64,000 bases of DNA from an uncultured Cytophagales bacterium (GTDB lineage Bacteria; Bacteroidota; Bacteroidia; Cytophagales; Thermoflexibacteraceae): positions 1 to 64,000 of the forward strand of contig CALHUI010000004.1 in assembly GCA_938039675.1 (NCBI GenBank). The letters are read 5' to 3'. Positions 9,482-19,010 of this stretch are shown piece after piece. How positions within the stretch are numbered: position 1 is the first letter of the stretch; every line of letters begins with the position of its first letter. The notes under the pieces were generated by a model. The model was not told where the DNA came from. It saw nothing but the letters and a program-made list of their open reading frames with translations, and searched no databases. The position numbers and the translations under genes are program-made.

Positions 9482-11398
9482 ATGATTTTTTTGGTACAGT
9501 ATGCAATTGTAATCTTCCTGTGTCTGCAAACGGGCGTTATGTAGGCACAAAAGTACTATGCCGACAGTTTGGAAAAAATATTGCTGCAATCATCGCCCAC
9601 TTATACCCTTGCCGATTCCTCGCGGGTGCAGGTGCTCGACAATCTGGCCTTTACACTGAAAAATATTGAAGTAGCAAGGGCTGCCTCTTATGCCCGCCAA
9701 GCGCGTGAACTTGCCGAAAAAATAGGATGATACGTCAAAGGATTGGCACGTGCCATCGGCTGCCAAGGCATGATGGCATACCGACAGGGAAAATACGATT
9801 TTGCCATTACTTATCATTTGCGGTCGCTGGAAATAGCCGATAGCATAAACGACCGCCAACTTATTGCCTTTCGGTATAATGACCTTGCCAATGTTTACTT
9901 GGACAAAAGTGATTGGGCAAAAGCAATACTTTACAATCATAACTCGCTCGCCATTAAGCAAAAACTTAACGATAAGGAAGGGATTGCCACCGGTTTGCGC
10001 AACATGGGTATGATTTACCTGCGACAAAAAAACTACGATAGCGCACTGATTTATCTGAACCAAGCAGAGGATTTGGCCAAAGAAATTAACGACAAACTCA
10101 TTTTGGGCTATGTCTATCTGTATTTGGGGGAGCTATACACGCGCAGAGGGGAAGTGCCGAACCCTCCAAGAGGCAAGCCGTTTACACCGCCAAATCAATA
10201 ATCAATACGGACTTGCCGAAGCGCTTAACAGCCTTGCAGAGGCTTATTTGGCAACCAACATTCCGGCAAGCGCACAAGTTGTTTTTGAAGATGCGCTCGC
10301 AATTGCCAAACGTACAGGTATCAGATTGGAAGTACAACGCGCTTGTATAGGCTTGGCAAAAACCTACGAAAAACAACGACAGTTTGCCGAAGCGCTTCGC
10401 TACTACAAGCAATACACCTTATTAAAGGACTCCATTTTTGCCGAAAAGAACGAGAAAACCATAGCTTTTCTGGATGCACGATTTCAGAATAAACCCAAAC
10501 AAACACAAATAGCCCTGCTCACTAAGGAAAAAGAGTTGGCAGACAAGGCCATACAGGAAGAAGAACGCTATAACTATGCACTTCTTGCCATAATTGCCAT
10601 CATCCTGATTTTTGCCGTATGATGACTTGCAACATGTTGGAAAAACGCCGATTGAGCCGCGATTTGTTGCAAAAAAGTGCCGAAATAGAGTGCCAATCAC
10701 AAAAACTGAAAGAACTGAACGAACTCAAAAACAGGCTTTTCCTAATGATTGCCCACGATTTGCGCAGCCCGATGGCAGCCCTGAAAACTACCATAGACAT
10801 TCTCAACCCCGACATTTTGAAGGGCGAAGAATTGGAAATGATTCGCCAAGAATTACAACGGCAGTTTCATGCCACCGACGAAACCTTGCAAGAACTGCTG
10901 GTATGGACGTAAAGCCAATTGGAAGGGGAGATATTACGCCCCATAAGTATCAATTTGCAAGATGCCGTTCGGCAAATCACCGAATTTTTGGGCAACGTGG
11001 CACAAGCCAAAAATATCAGCGTGCGCAATGAAGTACCGCCCGACATAAAAGTTCGGGCAGATGCCAACCACCTGTCGGCAATTATTCGCAACCTTGTTGC
11101 CAATGCCATCAAATTGTCCTTGTCGGGCGGCGTTGTAACCATATAGGCTACTGCAAAAAATCAGATGTCAGAAATTATTGTCAGAGATACCGGCATAGGC
11201 ATCAGTGCCGAGCGCCTGATACGGCTTTTCAACGAGGAACGCCTCAGTTCACGCGGAACGGCAGGAGAAAAAGGCACAGGGTTGGGCTTAGGAATGGTGA
11301 AAAATATGGTTGAAAAAAATGGCGGCAGTATCCGCGCCGAGAGTATAGAAGGCAAAGGCAGCATGTTTTGTTTCACGCTGCCTTTGGATAATCAATAG
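9482..11398 (+). pseudogene. broken TPR-containing sensor histidine kinase
   Basis: A single ancestral gene can be read across five ORF fragments. It has a signal peptide, TPR repeats (for example 'YDSALIYLNQAEDLAKEIND'), a membrane helix near 10590, a HisKA H-box 'LFLMIAHDLRSPMAAL', an N-box 'NLVANAIKLS', G1 'DTGIGIS' and G2 'GTGLGLGMVKNMV'. It is interrupted by in-frame TAG 9542, TGA 9728, TAA 10910 and TAG 11144. Two compensating frameshifts sit near 10150 and 10615; the reading frame moves from 2 to 0 and back to 2. All catalytic boxes are preserved, implying fairly recent decay. No response-regulator partner is adjacent. Its end overlaps the convergent alcohol dehydrogenase by 7 bp. Confidence 0.9.
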
Positions 11399-12558
11399 CT
11401 CATTTCTACAATTTCTTTCACGCGCTCAATCGTTACGTTGCCGTTTTCGCCCAATTTGAGCCAATTGCGGCGGGTAAATCGGCTGACAATTTCTTCGGCA
11501 GTGCCCGCATAGTCCGATGTATAATCCGAAAGGCGGGTTTGAATGCCGAGGCTGTGGAAAAACTCCACCGTGCGACTGATAGCGGCATAAGCTCGCTCTT
11601 CTTGGCTGCCTTCGGTGATATTCCACACGCGGGCGGCGTATTGGGCAAGTTTTTCCTTTTTGAAAGCAAACAACACGCGATACAGGTTTGGTGCAATAAT
11701 CGCCAGCGTGCGAGCGTGGTCAATGTTGAACAGTGCCGTCAGTTCGTGGCCAATCATGTGCGTTGCCCAGTCGTTAGGTACGCCTTTGCCAATCAGCCCG
11801 TTCAGTGCCATGGTAGTACACCACATGAAGTTACCCGCTGCCACCGCATCGTTAGGATTGTCAAGTACCTTAGGACCTTCTTCAATCAGCGTTTGCAGAA
11901 TGCTTTCCGCAAAGCGGTCTTGCAGCGGTGCATCGGCAGGGTAGGTCAGGTATTGCTCCATCACGTGCGTGTAGGCATCGGCAATGCCGTTGGCAATCTG
12001 TCGCTGTGGGATGCTACGCACAACCGCAGGGTCTAAAATAGAAAACACGGGATAGCAGGCAGGCGAAGCAAACGACAACTTCTCACGGGTAGATTCGCGG
12101 CTGATAACCGAGTTGGGGTTCATCTCCGAACCCGTTGCAGGCAGCGTCAGAATGGTGCCAATAGGTACAGCCTCTTTAATGGTGCTGCCGATGCGCTTCA
12201 CTAAAATTTCCCAAGGGTCTCCGTTTTGGTAAGGTATTGCCATGGCAATAAACTTTGCCGCATCCAACACCGAGCCGCCGCCTACTGCCAAAATGAAGTT
12301 GATTTTTTCCGCACGCCCGAGTTCTACGGCACGCATCAGGGTTTCATATTTCGGGTTGGGTTCTACGCCCGCAAATTCCGTATGCATAAAGTTGGCAAGC
12401 ACCTGTTTAACCTGCTCATAAATGCCGTTTTGCTTGATGCTGCCTCCGCCGTAGAGCAACATAATATTTGCGCCCGCAGGCAAATGCTCCGGGAGCGTTG
12501 CAATTGTATCAACGCCAAAAACAATTTTTGTAGGGTTGTAAAATGTGAATTTATCCAT
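11392..12558 (-). CDS. iron-containing alcohol dehydrogenase, YqhD/BdhA-like
   Basis: A 388-aa cytosolic NAD(P)H-dependent alcohol/aldehyde oxidoreductase of the group III iron type. The N-terminal half has the nucleotide-binding 'LYGGGS' and 'AVGGGSVLDAAKF'. The C-terminal half contains the iron ligands in 'ADAYTHVMEQYLT', 'HMIGHELTALFNIDHARTLAI'. The opening 'FTFYNPTKIVFG' and overall length match butanol dehydrogenase/YqhD, which mainly reduces aldehydes and favours NADPH. Physiological substrate is not deducible. Monocistronic. Confidence 0.9.
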   Translation of the reverse strand: MDKFTFYNPTKIVFGVDTIATLPEHLPAGANIMLLYGGGSIKQNGIYEQVKQVLANFMHTEFAGVEPNPKYETLMRAVELGRAEKINFILAVGGGSVLDAAKFIAMAIPYQNGDPWEILVKRIGSTIKEAVPIGTILTLPATGSEMNPNSVISRESTREKLSFASPACYPVFSILDPAVVRSIPQRQIANGIADAYTHVMEQYLTYPADAPLQDRFAESILQTLIEEGPKVLDNPNDAVAAGNFMWCTTMALNGLIGKGVPNDWATHMIGHELTALFNIDHARTLAIIAPNLYRVLFAFKKEKLAQYAARVWNITEGSQEERAYAAISRTVEFFHSLGIQTRLSDYTSDYAGTAEEIVSRFTRRNWLKLGENGNVTIERVKEIVEMSY

Positions 12559-12755
12559 GTGTGAATGGGTTTAAAGGCTACATTTTGCGAGTTTCGCGAT
12601 ATAATCTTGGAAAAATTTAATGCTGTTTTGTATGGTACGTGTAGACACAACGCATGCGTTGTCCCTACAAATATATACGCATCGGAAAAATACAATTCAA
12701 AGGCGTGTATTTTTGCGCTAATGTTTCATTTTGATTAGCAAATAATTCGCATTAT

Positions 12756-12835
12756 AAAGTGCTGTTAGCGTCTGCAACGGCTAACAGGCTTTCGCAGCAT
12801 CCCTGCTGGCGGTTGAAAGACCCGTCAGCGGATTT
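12756..12835. repeat. dispersed intergenic palindromic repeat, copy A
   Basis: One of three related elements in the window. Core CTGTTAGCG...CGGCTAACAG forms a hairpin with 8-bp arms, followed by GGCTTTCGCAGCATCCCTGCTGGCGG. It lies in the 290-bp gap between adh and glpD, just 3' of glpD. Copies B (16684) and C (43671) share the CTAACAGGCTTTT and ATCCCTGCCAGCGG blocks. No coding potential. The rest of the gap holds nothing I recognise. Confidence 0.75.
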
Positions 12836-12848
12836 AGACCTTAATCGC

Positions 12849-14549
12849 TTACGCCACCATTGCCGAGTCGGCTTCCGCAGGTAAAAACTCAATGGCTGCC
12901 CGATAGGTTTTCAGAAAATCGGCTTCCCATGCTTCGGCGACGGCAGCGGGCAGATTTTGCCATGCAGCCAACTGCAAAGCCAACGGGCGAACGAGCGGCT
13001 CAACCGTGCGGCGGTGGAAATACAAACGCCCCGTGCGGCGAATCAGGAAATCGCTAACGGTGGCAACCATTTCATGGCGGTAACAGTAGTCCAATTCGGC
13101 AATCGCAATGGCTACCTGTACGTCTTCATATTGCGATTTGATGCGGTCAAAAGTTGCCAAAATGGTATCGGTTGCCGCACCGAAGTTGAATACCAGAAAC
13201 TGTGCATAGGATTTATCCAAGCCACAAGGTGCAATGCGTGCAGCCACTTGTGCGGTATAACTTTCCACCACTTCCTGACCTGTAAAGGCATTGTTGCACA
13301 GGCTGATTTGGTCGGTAGCGGCGGGATGTGTTGCCTTGCCCCGATGTGCCTGCAACCACTTGGCTACGCGGTCGCAAACGCGGGCAGCCATTTTGCGATA
13401 GCCCGTCAGTTTGCCGCCTGCAATAGAAATCAACCCGCCTTCGGAAACAAAAATTTCGTCTTTGCGCGACAGTTCCGACGGCAATTTACCCTCTTCATGA
13501 ATTAGTGGGCGCAAACCTGCCCACGACGAAATCACGTCTTTCAGCGAGAGTTGTACCGTAGGGAACATGCTGTTCACTGATGAGAGGATATAGTCCACGT
13601 CTTCTTGCGTCGCTTGCGGTTGGTCGGGCGATTGATAGTAGGAGGTATCGGTTGTACCGAGGTACACCACGTGCCCGCGCGGAATGGCAAACATCATGCG
13701 CCCATCGGGAACATCAAAATACACCGACTGCCGCAGCGGAATGCGGTAGTAAGGCACAACCACATGCACGCCCTTGGTCAGGTGCAGGTGTTTTTTGGTA
13801 TTGGGCTTAGTGGTGTCTTTGGCGCGCACCTCATCTACCCAAGGCCCTGCGGCATTAACAACCACATCAGCGCGGGCGGTCAGCGTTTTGCCGCCGAGCC
13901 GGTCTGCCAGTACCACGCCATTGATTTTGCCTTGTTCGTTGTACGTAAAGCCGCTTGCTTGCAGATAGTTGAGGCAAACCGCCCCATGTGCTACTGCCTG
14001 TTTCAGCACCTCTATGGTCAGTCGGGCATCGTCGGTGCGATATTCGATGTACAGCCCGCCGCCTTCCAATATGTCGGTGCGCAAGAGCGGTTCTTGCTGT
14101 TCGGTTTGCGCTTTGTCTAACATGACACGCTGCTCATTGTCTTTTACGCCCGCCAGCTTGTCGTACACCCACAAACCGAAAGAAGTTGCCAGCGGTCCGT
14201 AAGTGCCGTTTGCAATCAGCGGCAGCAACATTTTTTCAGGCACAACCAAATGCGGGGCGTTGCGGTGCAGCACTTCGCGCTCTCTGCCCGTTTCCATCAC
14301 CAAGCCGACTTCCATTTGCTTTAAGTAGCGCAGCCCACCATGGATGAGTTTCGTAGAGCGGCTGCTGGTGCCGCCTGCAAAGTCGCCTTTTTCTACCAAT
14401 AGGGTCTTAATACCTCTTGCAGCAGCATCCAGCGCAATACCTGCGCCCGTAATACCGCCGCCGATAATGACAAGTTCAAAATTTTGTTGCGAAACAACGT
14501 GCAACAGGTCAGCGCGTTGCGCCACAGAAAAAGTATGCATGACGAGCAT
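12849..14549 (-). CDS. glpD: FAD-dependent glycerol-3-phosphate dehydrogenase
   Basis: A 566-aa flavoprotein oxidising sn-glycerol-3-phosphate to dihydroxyacetone phosphate and passing electrons to quinone at the inner membrane face. The FAD dinucleotide fold 'LVIIGGGITGAGIALDAAARG' (about residues 26-46) is followed by 'GTSSRSTKLIHGGLRYL', the hallmark of GlpD. Also present are 'VVNAAGPWVDEVR', 'VYLGTTDTSY' and 'SAWAGLRPL'-like 'SSWAGLRPLIHEEG'. Length is normal. An alternative start is Met4 (MHTF). No glpK or glpF is adjacent. Confidence 0.95.
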   Translation of the reverse strand: MLVMHTFSVAQRADLLHVVSQQNFELVIIGGGITGAGIALDAAARGIKTLLVEKGDFAGGTSSRSTKLIHGGLRYLKQMEVGLVMETGREREVLHRNAPHLVVPEKMLLPLIANGTYGPLATSFGLWVYDKLAGVKDNEQRVMLDKAQTEQQEPLLRTDILEGGGLYIEYRTDDARLTIEVLKQAVAHGAVCLNYLQASGFTYNEQGKINGVVLADRLGGKTLTARADVVVNAAGPWVDEVRAKDTTKPNTKKHLHLTKGVHVVVPYYRIPLRQSVYFDVPDGRMMFAIPRGHVVYLGTTDTSYYQSPDQPQATQEDVDYILSSVNSMFPTVQLSLKDVISSWAGLRPLIHEEGKLPSELSRKDEIFVSEGGLISIAGGKLTGYRKMAARVCDRVAKWLQAHRGKATHPAATDQISLCNNAFTGQEVVESYTAQVAARIAPCGLDKSYAQFLVFNFGAATDTILATFDRIKSQYEDVQVAIAIAELDYCYRHEMVATVSDFLIRRTGRLYFHRRTVEPLVRPLALQLAAWQNLPAAVAEAWEADFLKTYRAAIEFLPAEADSAMVA

Positions 14550-14703
14550 TTTGATTTTAAGTAATAACGTAGAAAGCTGTCGGATGTTTGACTACTTTTG
14601 TTGCAATTACGAAAAAATCGTGCTGAATTTCATCGGCTTGCATACTTTTATGAGAGATGCAACACAGTTTTAACAATTCCGAAAAAGCGATTTAACGACA
14701 GGG

Positions 14704-15171
14704 ATGGAAATTATATTTCCTTTGGGAATTACGGGCTATGCTCCTGAAAATGAGCGTACAGACATGGCGGATGCCTCGCTTGCTTTTACCGACATCTGCG
14801 AAACGCTTGCCCACGCCGATTCACGCTTTGAATTGCAGGGATTTGTACGCGCTTCGCAAGGCTACGGGGGCAACCACGATGCAGCCGTTTTCACGCGGCA
14901 GCCCGATGATGAACTGATTGTTTTGTGCAATTTATACCATCCTTATGTTGGCTTTGTCATCAACGGACAATATGCAGACGTACCCGAATTGAAAGGTTTT
15001 TTTACGCCCATTTTCACGGTACTGCCTGCCGAACTGCTTGGCACGCGTTTAGATGCGGACAATCCGTTGAGTGCCCGTGCCGTCAGTCGCCTGCATCCCG
15101 ATGAGTTCGGTCAAATGACCTATCGCCAACCGGAGATTGTGGGAGACATCGTATTTCACAGGTGGGGGTAA
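14704..15171 (+). CDS. hypothetical protein upstream of the photolyase
   Basis: A 155-aa soluble, acidic protein with no signal peptide or membrane segment; not recognised. The N-terminus 'MEIIFPLGITGYAPENERTDMADASLAF' and the middle 'FVRASQGYGGNHDAAVFTRQPDDELIVLCNLYHPY' look like a compact alpha/beta domain. It is 48 bp upstream of the cryptochrome gene on the same strand, so the two are probably co-transcribed. Codon use resembles the neighbours, which supports a real gene. Confidence 0.6.
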   Translation: MEIIFPLGITGYAPENERTDMADASLAFTDICETLAHADSRFELQGFVRASQGYGGNHDAAVFTRQPDDELIVLCNLYHPYVGFVINGQYADVPELKGFFTPIFTVLPAELLGTRLDADNPLSARAVSRLHPDEFGQMTYRQPEIVGDIVFHRWG

Positions 15172-15219
15172 GGGTTCAAATGATTTAACAATTCCCCGCT
15201 ACATTGGTTATTACCCCTG

Positions 15220-16650
15220 ATGGAAAATACTGTATTGGTTTGGCTGCGCAACGATTTGCGCCTACACGATAACGAAGCACTCTATAAAGCCGCCGTTCGC
15301 ACAAAAAACATTGTTCCTTTTGTTTGCATAGACCCGCGCCAATTTGCCCCTACACACTTGGGATTCACCAAAATGGGGGCGCGAAGGGCGCAGTTTCTGT
15401 TAGAATCCGTTGCCGACTTGCGCCAAAGGCTGCAAAGCATCGGCAGCAACTTGGTGGTACGCATAGGTAAGCCCGCCGATGTGGTCGCCGAACTGCAAAG
15501 CGCTACGGGCGCAACCTTGCTCTACACTTCCAAAGAAGTTACTTCCGAAGAATTAGCCGATGAACAAGCCGTTGAAAGCGTTTTGGAACAGCGCGGGGCG
15601 CGGATGTTTACCTTTTGGCAAAGCACACTTTACCACGTGGACGACATCCCCTTCCGCAATATCCGGCTGCTGCCCGACGTGTTCACCGAATTTCGCAAAC
15701 AGACCGAAAAAGCTGCCCGCGTGCGCACTATTTTCCCCGTTCCTGCCAATCTCAATCCCGTTACGATGGAAATCGGTAAAATCCCTACCCTTGAAGACTT
15801 GGGATTGCCAATACCTGAACAAGACAGCCGCACACTGGTAACTTTCAAAGGCGGCGAAACGGCTGCATTGGAACGGCTGCAACAGTATTTCTGGAAACAA
15901 AACCTGCTCAAAAGCTATAAAGAAACCCGTAACGGGCTGCTGGGGGCTGATTTTTCGTCCAAATTTTCGCCTTGGCTGGCATTGGGCTGCCTTTCGCCGC
16001 GCTATGTTTTTGACCAAGTGCGACAATACGAAGCCAAATGCGTCAAAAACGACAGCACTTACTGGCTGATTTTCGAGCTCATTTGGCGCGATTATTTCCG
16101 CTTTGTTGCCCTTAAATACGGCACGCGCCTGTTCAAAAAAGGTGGCATCAAGCAAGACGCAAAGGCGCAACAGTGGATACAAAACGAAAGCCTTTTTCAA
16201 AAATGGATAGACGGCAAAACAGGTATTCCGTTCATAGATGCCAATATGCAGGAATTGGCAGCTACGGGCTTTATGAGCAATCGCGGCAGGCAGAACGTAG
16301 CAAGTTTTTTGGTCAAAGACCTGAAAATTGATTGGCGATGGGGGGCAATGTACTTTGAGCATGCCCTATTGGATTACGATGTTTGCAGCAATTGGGGCAA
16401 CTGGAACTATGTAGCAGGTATTGGTAACGACCCGCGCGAAAACCGCTATTTCAATATATTGAAACAAGCGGGGCAATATGACCCGAAAGGTGAGTTTGTC
16501 AAACATTGGTTGCCCGTGCTCAAACCCGTTCCTGCGGCAACCGTTCATATGGTCGGCGATTTGAGCCGCGATGAATTGCAGCGCTATGGTATCCGATTAG
16601 GCAGCAATTACCCTTTCCCAATGGTCAAAAACAGCAAATGGATGAAGTAA
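15220..16650 (+). CDS. cryptochrome DASH / photolyase family protein
   Basis: A 476-aa FAD blue-light protein. The N-terminal alpha/beta antenna domain (about 1-130) begins 'VLVWLRNDLRLHDNEALYKA'. The C-terminal FAD domain shows 'SSKFSPWLALGCLSPRYV', 'LIFELIWRDYFRFVALKYG', 'TGIPFIDANMQELAATGFMSNRGRQNVASFL' and 'DYDVCSNWGNWNYVAGIGNDPRE'. The E..RD..RF and NWGNW...G signatures place it in the Cry-DASH group, which repairs CPD lesions in single-stranded DNA and may have light-signalling roles. Length matches. Probably co-transcribed with the preceding hypothetical gene. Confidence 0.92.
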   Translation: MENTVLVWLRNDLRLHDNEALYKAAVRTKNIVPFVCIDPRQFAPTHLGFTKMGARRAQFLLESVADLRQRLQSIGSNLVVRIGKPADVVAELQSATGATLLYTSKEVTSEELADEQAVESVLEQRGARMFTFWQSTLYHVDDIPFRNIRLLPDVFTEFRKQTEKAARVRTIFPVPANLNPVTMEIGKIPTLEDLGLPIPEQDSRTLVTFKGGETAALERLQQYFWKQNLLKSYKETRNGLLGADFSSKFSPWLALGCLSPRYVFDQVRQYEAKCVKNDSTYWLIFELIWRDYFRFVALKYGTRLFKKGGIKQDAKAQQWIQNESLFQKWIDGKTGIPFIDANMQELAATGFMSNRGRQNVASFLVKDLKIDWRWGAMYFEHALLDYDVCSNWGNWNYVAGIGNDPRENRYFNILKQAGQYDPKGEFVKHWLPVLKPVPAATVHMVGDLSRDELQRYGIRLGSNYPFPMVKNSKWMK

Positions 16651-16683
16651 GGACTTGAACAATTTTCAAACGTCGTTTTTGTT

Positions 16684-16745
16684 GAAAGCGCTGTTAGCAT
16701 CTTTGACAGCTAACAGGCTTTTATGGAATCCCTGCCAGCGGATTT
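16684..16745. repeat. dispersed intergenic palindromic repeat, copy B
   Basis: GAAAGCGCTGTTAGCATC...GACAGCTAACAGGCTTTT, then GGAATCCCTGCCAGCGG. Same architecture as copies A and C, with the inverted CTGTTAGC / GCTAACAG arms intact. It lies between the 3' end of the cryptochrome gene and the 3' end of the DUF486 pseudogene. Confidence 0.8.
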
Positions 16746-16775
16746 GAATCAATTCAGTTGAATCTGTTCACTTAC

Positions 16776-17111
16776 TCACCTTGCAAAAATTAGGTATGCA
16801 CTTGCACAAATCAGCTTGAAGCCTACCAAATACTGCCACTGAAAGGGCTGTTTGAGGTAAAAAACCGAAAACAGCATGAAAATCAGCAGGCTGATGACTT
16901 CCTGAATGGTTTTCAGTTCTACGGGATTGTAAACTGTGCTACCCTAGCGATTGGCGAGTACTTGCACCATTTATTCAAAAAATGCAATACCCCACGAAAT
17001 CAAAATGACGTAGAACAAAGGCTTGTCTTTGAAATCCTGCAAATGCCCGTACCAAGCGTAGGTCATGAAGCAATTGGAAATCACCAGCAGAATAACGACA
17101 GTAAAGCGCAT
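16776..17111 (-). pseudogene. DUF486 / DMT-family small membrane protein, interrupted by two stops
   Basis: Reading through gives 111 residues with the family pattern: 'ISNCFMTYAWYGHLQDF', 'ISWGIAFFE', 'VQVLANR', 'LKTIQEVISL', and a final 'FYLKQPFQWQYLVGFKLICASAYLIF'. Four membrane segments are expected. The frame is cut by TAA 16971-16973 (after FFE, where Tyr is usual) and TAG 16944-16946 (after ANR). No frameshift is needed. It lies 24 bp downstream of eboC, probably once in the same transcript. Confidence 0.85.
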
Positions 17112-17135
17112 AAAAATATATGAGACAAACAATGA

Positions 17136-18038
17136 CTAAGTAACGGTAAAAGTTTTTGCCAGAAGGCGCGAAATCGGCATCAGCATCAGCACCGCTACGC
17201 CCCACTGCCAGCCGCCGAAGGCTGCAGCCCATGCAGCATTGAGCGCAATGAGTCCTATGATGCGGGTTTTTACTGCCTTTTTGATATTTTCAGGTGTAGG
17301 TTCTTTTTGTGCTTTGGCAAGTGGCGGGGTAATGATTATCATCAACAATACGACAAAAGGTATCGGTTGCCACAAGTTATGTGCAACGCTATTGCCCAAT
17401 ACAGTCGGTGCAATGACTGCCCATAATTCCCACATAAAAGTTCTGCCAAGTTTTTTGGCGTCGCCGCCGTGTACCTCAAAACGGCTGATGTAGGTAACGG
17501 AAGCGATGTATGCCAGCGGCGCGGTCATAATCAGTATGTAAATCGGTTGCCATTGCCCTGTCCAACTCATACCCAACAGCAGGTTTCCTGCGCGGCACAG
17601 CCCCATGGTAAACGGCCCCCAAAAAACATGATGTTTGGCATAGCGGTCGTAAATGAGTGCCAGCAGCGCAACGGTAAGCGCAACTCCGCCGCAAAGCATA
17701 TTCACGGCGAAAGAAGCCAGTACACCTGCCAGCAGCAGCGTCAGCCCCATGGTTCGCGCATTTTCCAACAGTACACGCCCCGAAGGAATCGGGCGTTCGG
17801 GACGTTCCACTGCGTCTATATCGGTATCAAAAACATCATTCATCACCACGCCGCCCGCATAGAGGCAGACCGTAGCAAAGAGCAGCAACGACAAATGCCC
17901 CCACGAAAGTTCTTTCAATAGTGCCCAGTCGGGCAGTTGTTTGCTGATAAAAAAAGCAGCAACAGCAGTACCCGCTGCTACGTCGGACACAGCAGTCGGT
18001 AAATTGGGCGGACGCATCAGTTGCAAATACGGCTTCAT
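17136..18038 (-). CDS. eboC: UbiA-like membrane prenyltransferase, EboC
   Basis: A 300-aa polytopic membrane protein of the UbiA superfamily. It opens 'LMRPPNLPTAVSDVAAG' and has the Asp-rich prenyl-diphosphate site 'GGVVMNDVFDTDIDAVERPERPIPSGR' (about 62-88). It then shows 'LALIYDRYAKHHVFWGPFTMGLCRAGNLLLG' and 'SRFEVHGGD'. These blocks match EboC better than MenA, UbiA or CyoE. EboC normally sits in the eboABCDEF operon, which is implicated in exporting secondary-metabolite precursors to the periplasm. Here none of the other ebo genes is present, and both flanking genes are pseudogenes. Confidence 0.85.
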   Translation of the reverse strand: MKPYLQLMRPPNLPTAVSDVAAGTAVAAFFISKQLPDWALLKELSWGHLSLLLFATVCLYAGGVVMNDVFDTDIDAVERPERPIPSGRVLLENARTMGLTLLLAGVLASFAVNMLCGGVALTVALLALIYDRYAKHHVFWGPFTMGLCRAGNLLLGMSWTGQWQPIYILIMTAPLAYIASVTYISRFEVHGGDAKKLGRTFMWELWAVIAPTVLGNSVAHNLWQPIPFVVLLMIIITPPLAKAQKEPTPENIKKAVKTRIIGLIALNAAWAAAFGGWQWGVAVLMLMPISRLLAKTFTVT

Positions 18039-18047
18039 GATGGGGGC

Positions 18048-18661
18048 TCAATGTGCCTCAAATTTAAGCAGCGCATCGGTAACTGCGCGAAATTGCGACA
18101 AGGGATTTTCCCAAATGGCTGCCGTGAGATTGTTGCGATGAGTTGGCAAGATGTCGGGTAATTTTTGCAGGCTGTTTATTGCACGAATCATCACGTGGTA
18201 ATCGCTTGTTCTGCCGGCAACAGTTGGCAACTTATGCCAATACGACTCTTGCAGGTAACTGATTTTCAATAATTTAACCAATAATTGGCATTTGATAAGC
18301 TCATTTGTCGCTTTTTGCAGTCGCTTGCGATGGTTGTTTTCCCATTCCGCCGATTGGCCCAATGCAACGGGGATAGGCGAAGAAATAATCCAAAACGGTT
18401 AATAAATACGCTGCCGTGCGCCGTCGTACAGTTGCCACAGCATGGGCGGAATATCAAGCTCAAAAAGAACGAATATTTTCCGCAAGTTCAATCAATGCAA
18501 TTAAAAACCAATTGTTGCGGGGCGGATTTTGCAGGTTTCGGCGAATGTAATCACGATAGAAAGCATTGTATTGTTCGGGAAAATCATAGAATAAAATCCG
18601 TGCGCCGCTTCAATGAAGGTCTTTGCAGTTGTGTTTCTATGAATGTCAAATCGTGCATCAT
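18048..18661 (-). pseudogene. unrecognised gene upstream of eboC, broken by frameshifts and a stop
   Basis: Starting at MMHDLTFIETQLQ, protein-like sequence continues across three frames. After '...RRTDFIL' the frame shifts to 'YDFPEQYNAFYRDYIRRN' and '...ALIELAENIRSF', shifts again to 'ELDIPPMLWQLYDGARQRIY', hits an in-frame TAA, and then reads on as '...GQSAEWENNHRKRLQKATNELIK' to 'ALLKFEAH'. The ancestral product was about 200 aa, helical and soluble. I do not recognise the family; it does not look like EboA. It ends 9 bp before eboC and its start overlaps the preceding small ORF (ATGATG), so all three formed an operon. Confidence 0.65.
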
Positions 18662-18867
18662 CTTTGCTTTCTCTGATTATGCAATCCGCATACTTTCTGT
18701 TCCTTTCTGAGTTTTTCCTTCAATACCGAATTAGCAGTTGTATCGATAAGCATGTAGAATTTCTTGGTCTGTCTAACTAATAAACTCATCAGACTTGGTG
18801 CGGTTGCGGATTTAGAAAACAGCAACAGCGCTGCTACAAAAACAATAACGACAAGTGCAATTCGCAC
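18658..18867 (-). CDS. possible small membrane protein
   Basis: A 69-aa ORF from a GTG start, 'MRIALVVIVFVAALLLFSKSA...', with one N-terminal membrane helix and a basic, helical tail 'KEKLRKEQK'. A TAA lies just upstream in frame, so no longer start is possible. Its TGA overlaps the ATG of the following (now broken) gene, the arrangement expected for translational coupling. Not recognised. It could be a remnant of a decaying operon. Confidence 0.35.
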   Translation of the reverse strand: MRIALVVIVFVAALLLFSKSATAPSLMSLLVRQTKKFYMLIDTTANSVLKEKLRKEQKVCGLHNQRKQR

Positions 18868-18966
18868 AAGTTATGCGTACCATTCGGTCGGATTAAGCGT
18901 CATTGTATTGACAAACTTTTTGTCAATACATAAAAGACAAAACAAATAAAGTTTGCCCCACACCAA

Positions 18967-19010
18967 ACAAAAATCGGATTGCCGTCTAAGTCCGACAATC
19001 CGATTTTTGT
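18967..19010 (-). terminator. terminator after the DUF3050 gene
   Basis: Perfect 15-bp inverted repeat ACAAAAATCGGATTG / CAATCCGATTTTTGT around a 14-nt loop, abutting the stop of the DUF3050 gene. T/A runs on both sides could make it work in either direction. Confidence 0.75.

Noticed and set aside
9590-10063. 157-aa minus-strand ORF inside the broken kinase region
   Set aside because: Antisense to readable TPR repeats on the plus strand; no independent support.
9482-11398. Stop-codon reassignment or programmed recoding to explain in-frame stops
   Set aside because: All three stop codons occur as interruptions, indels occur alongside, and intact neighbours use all stops normally.
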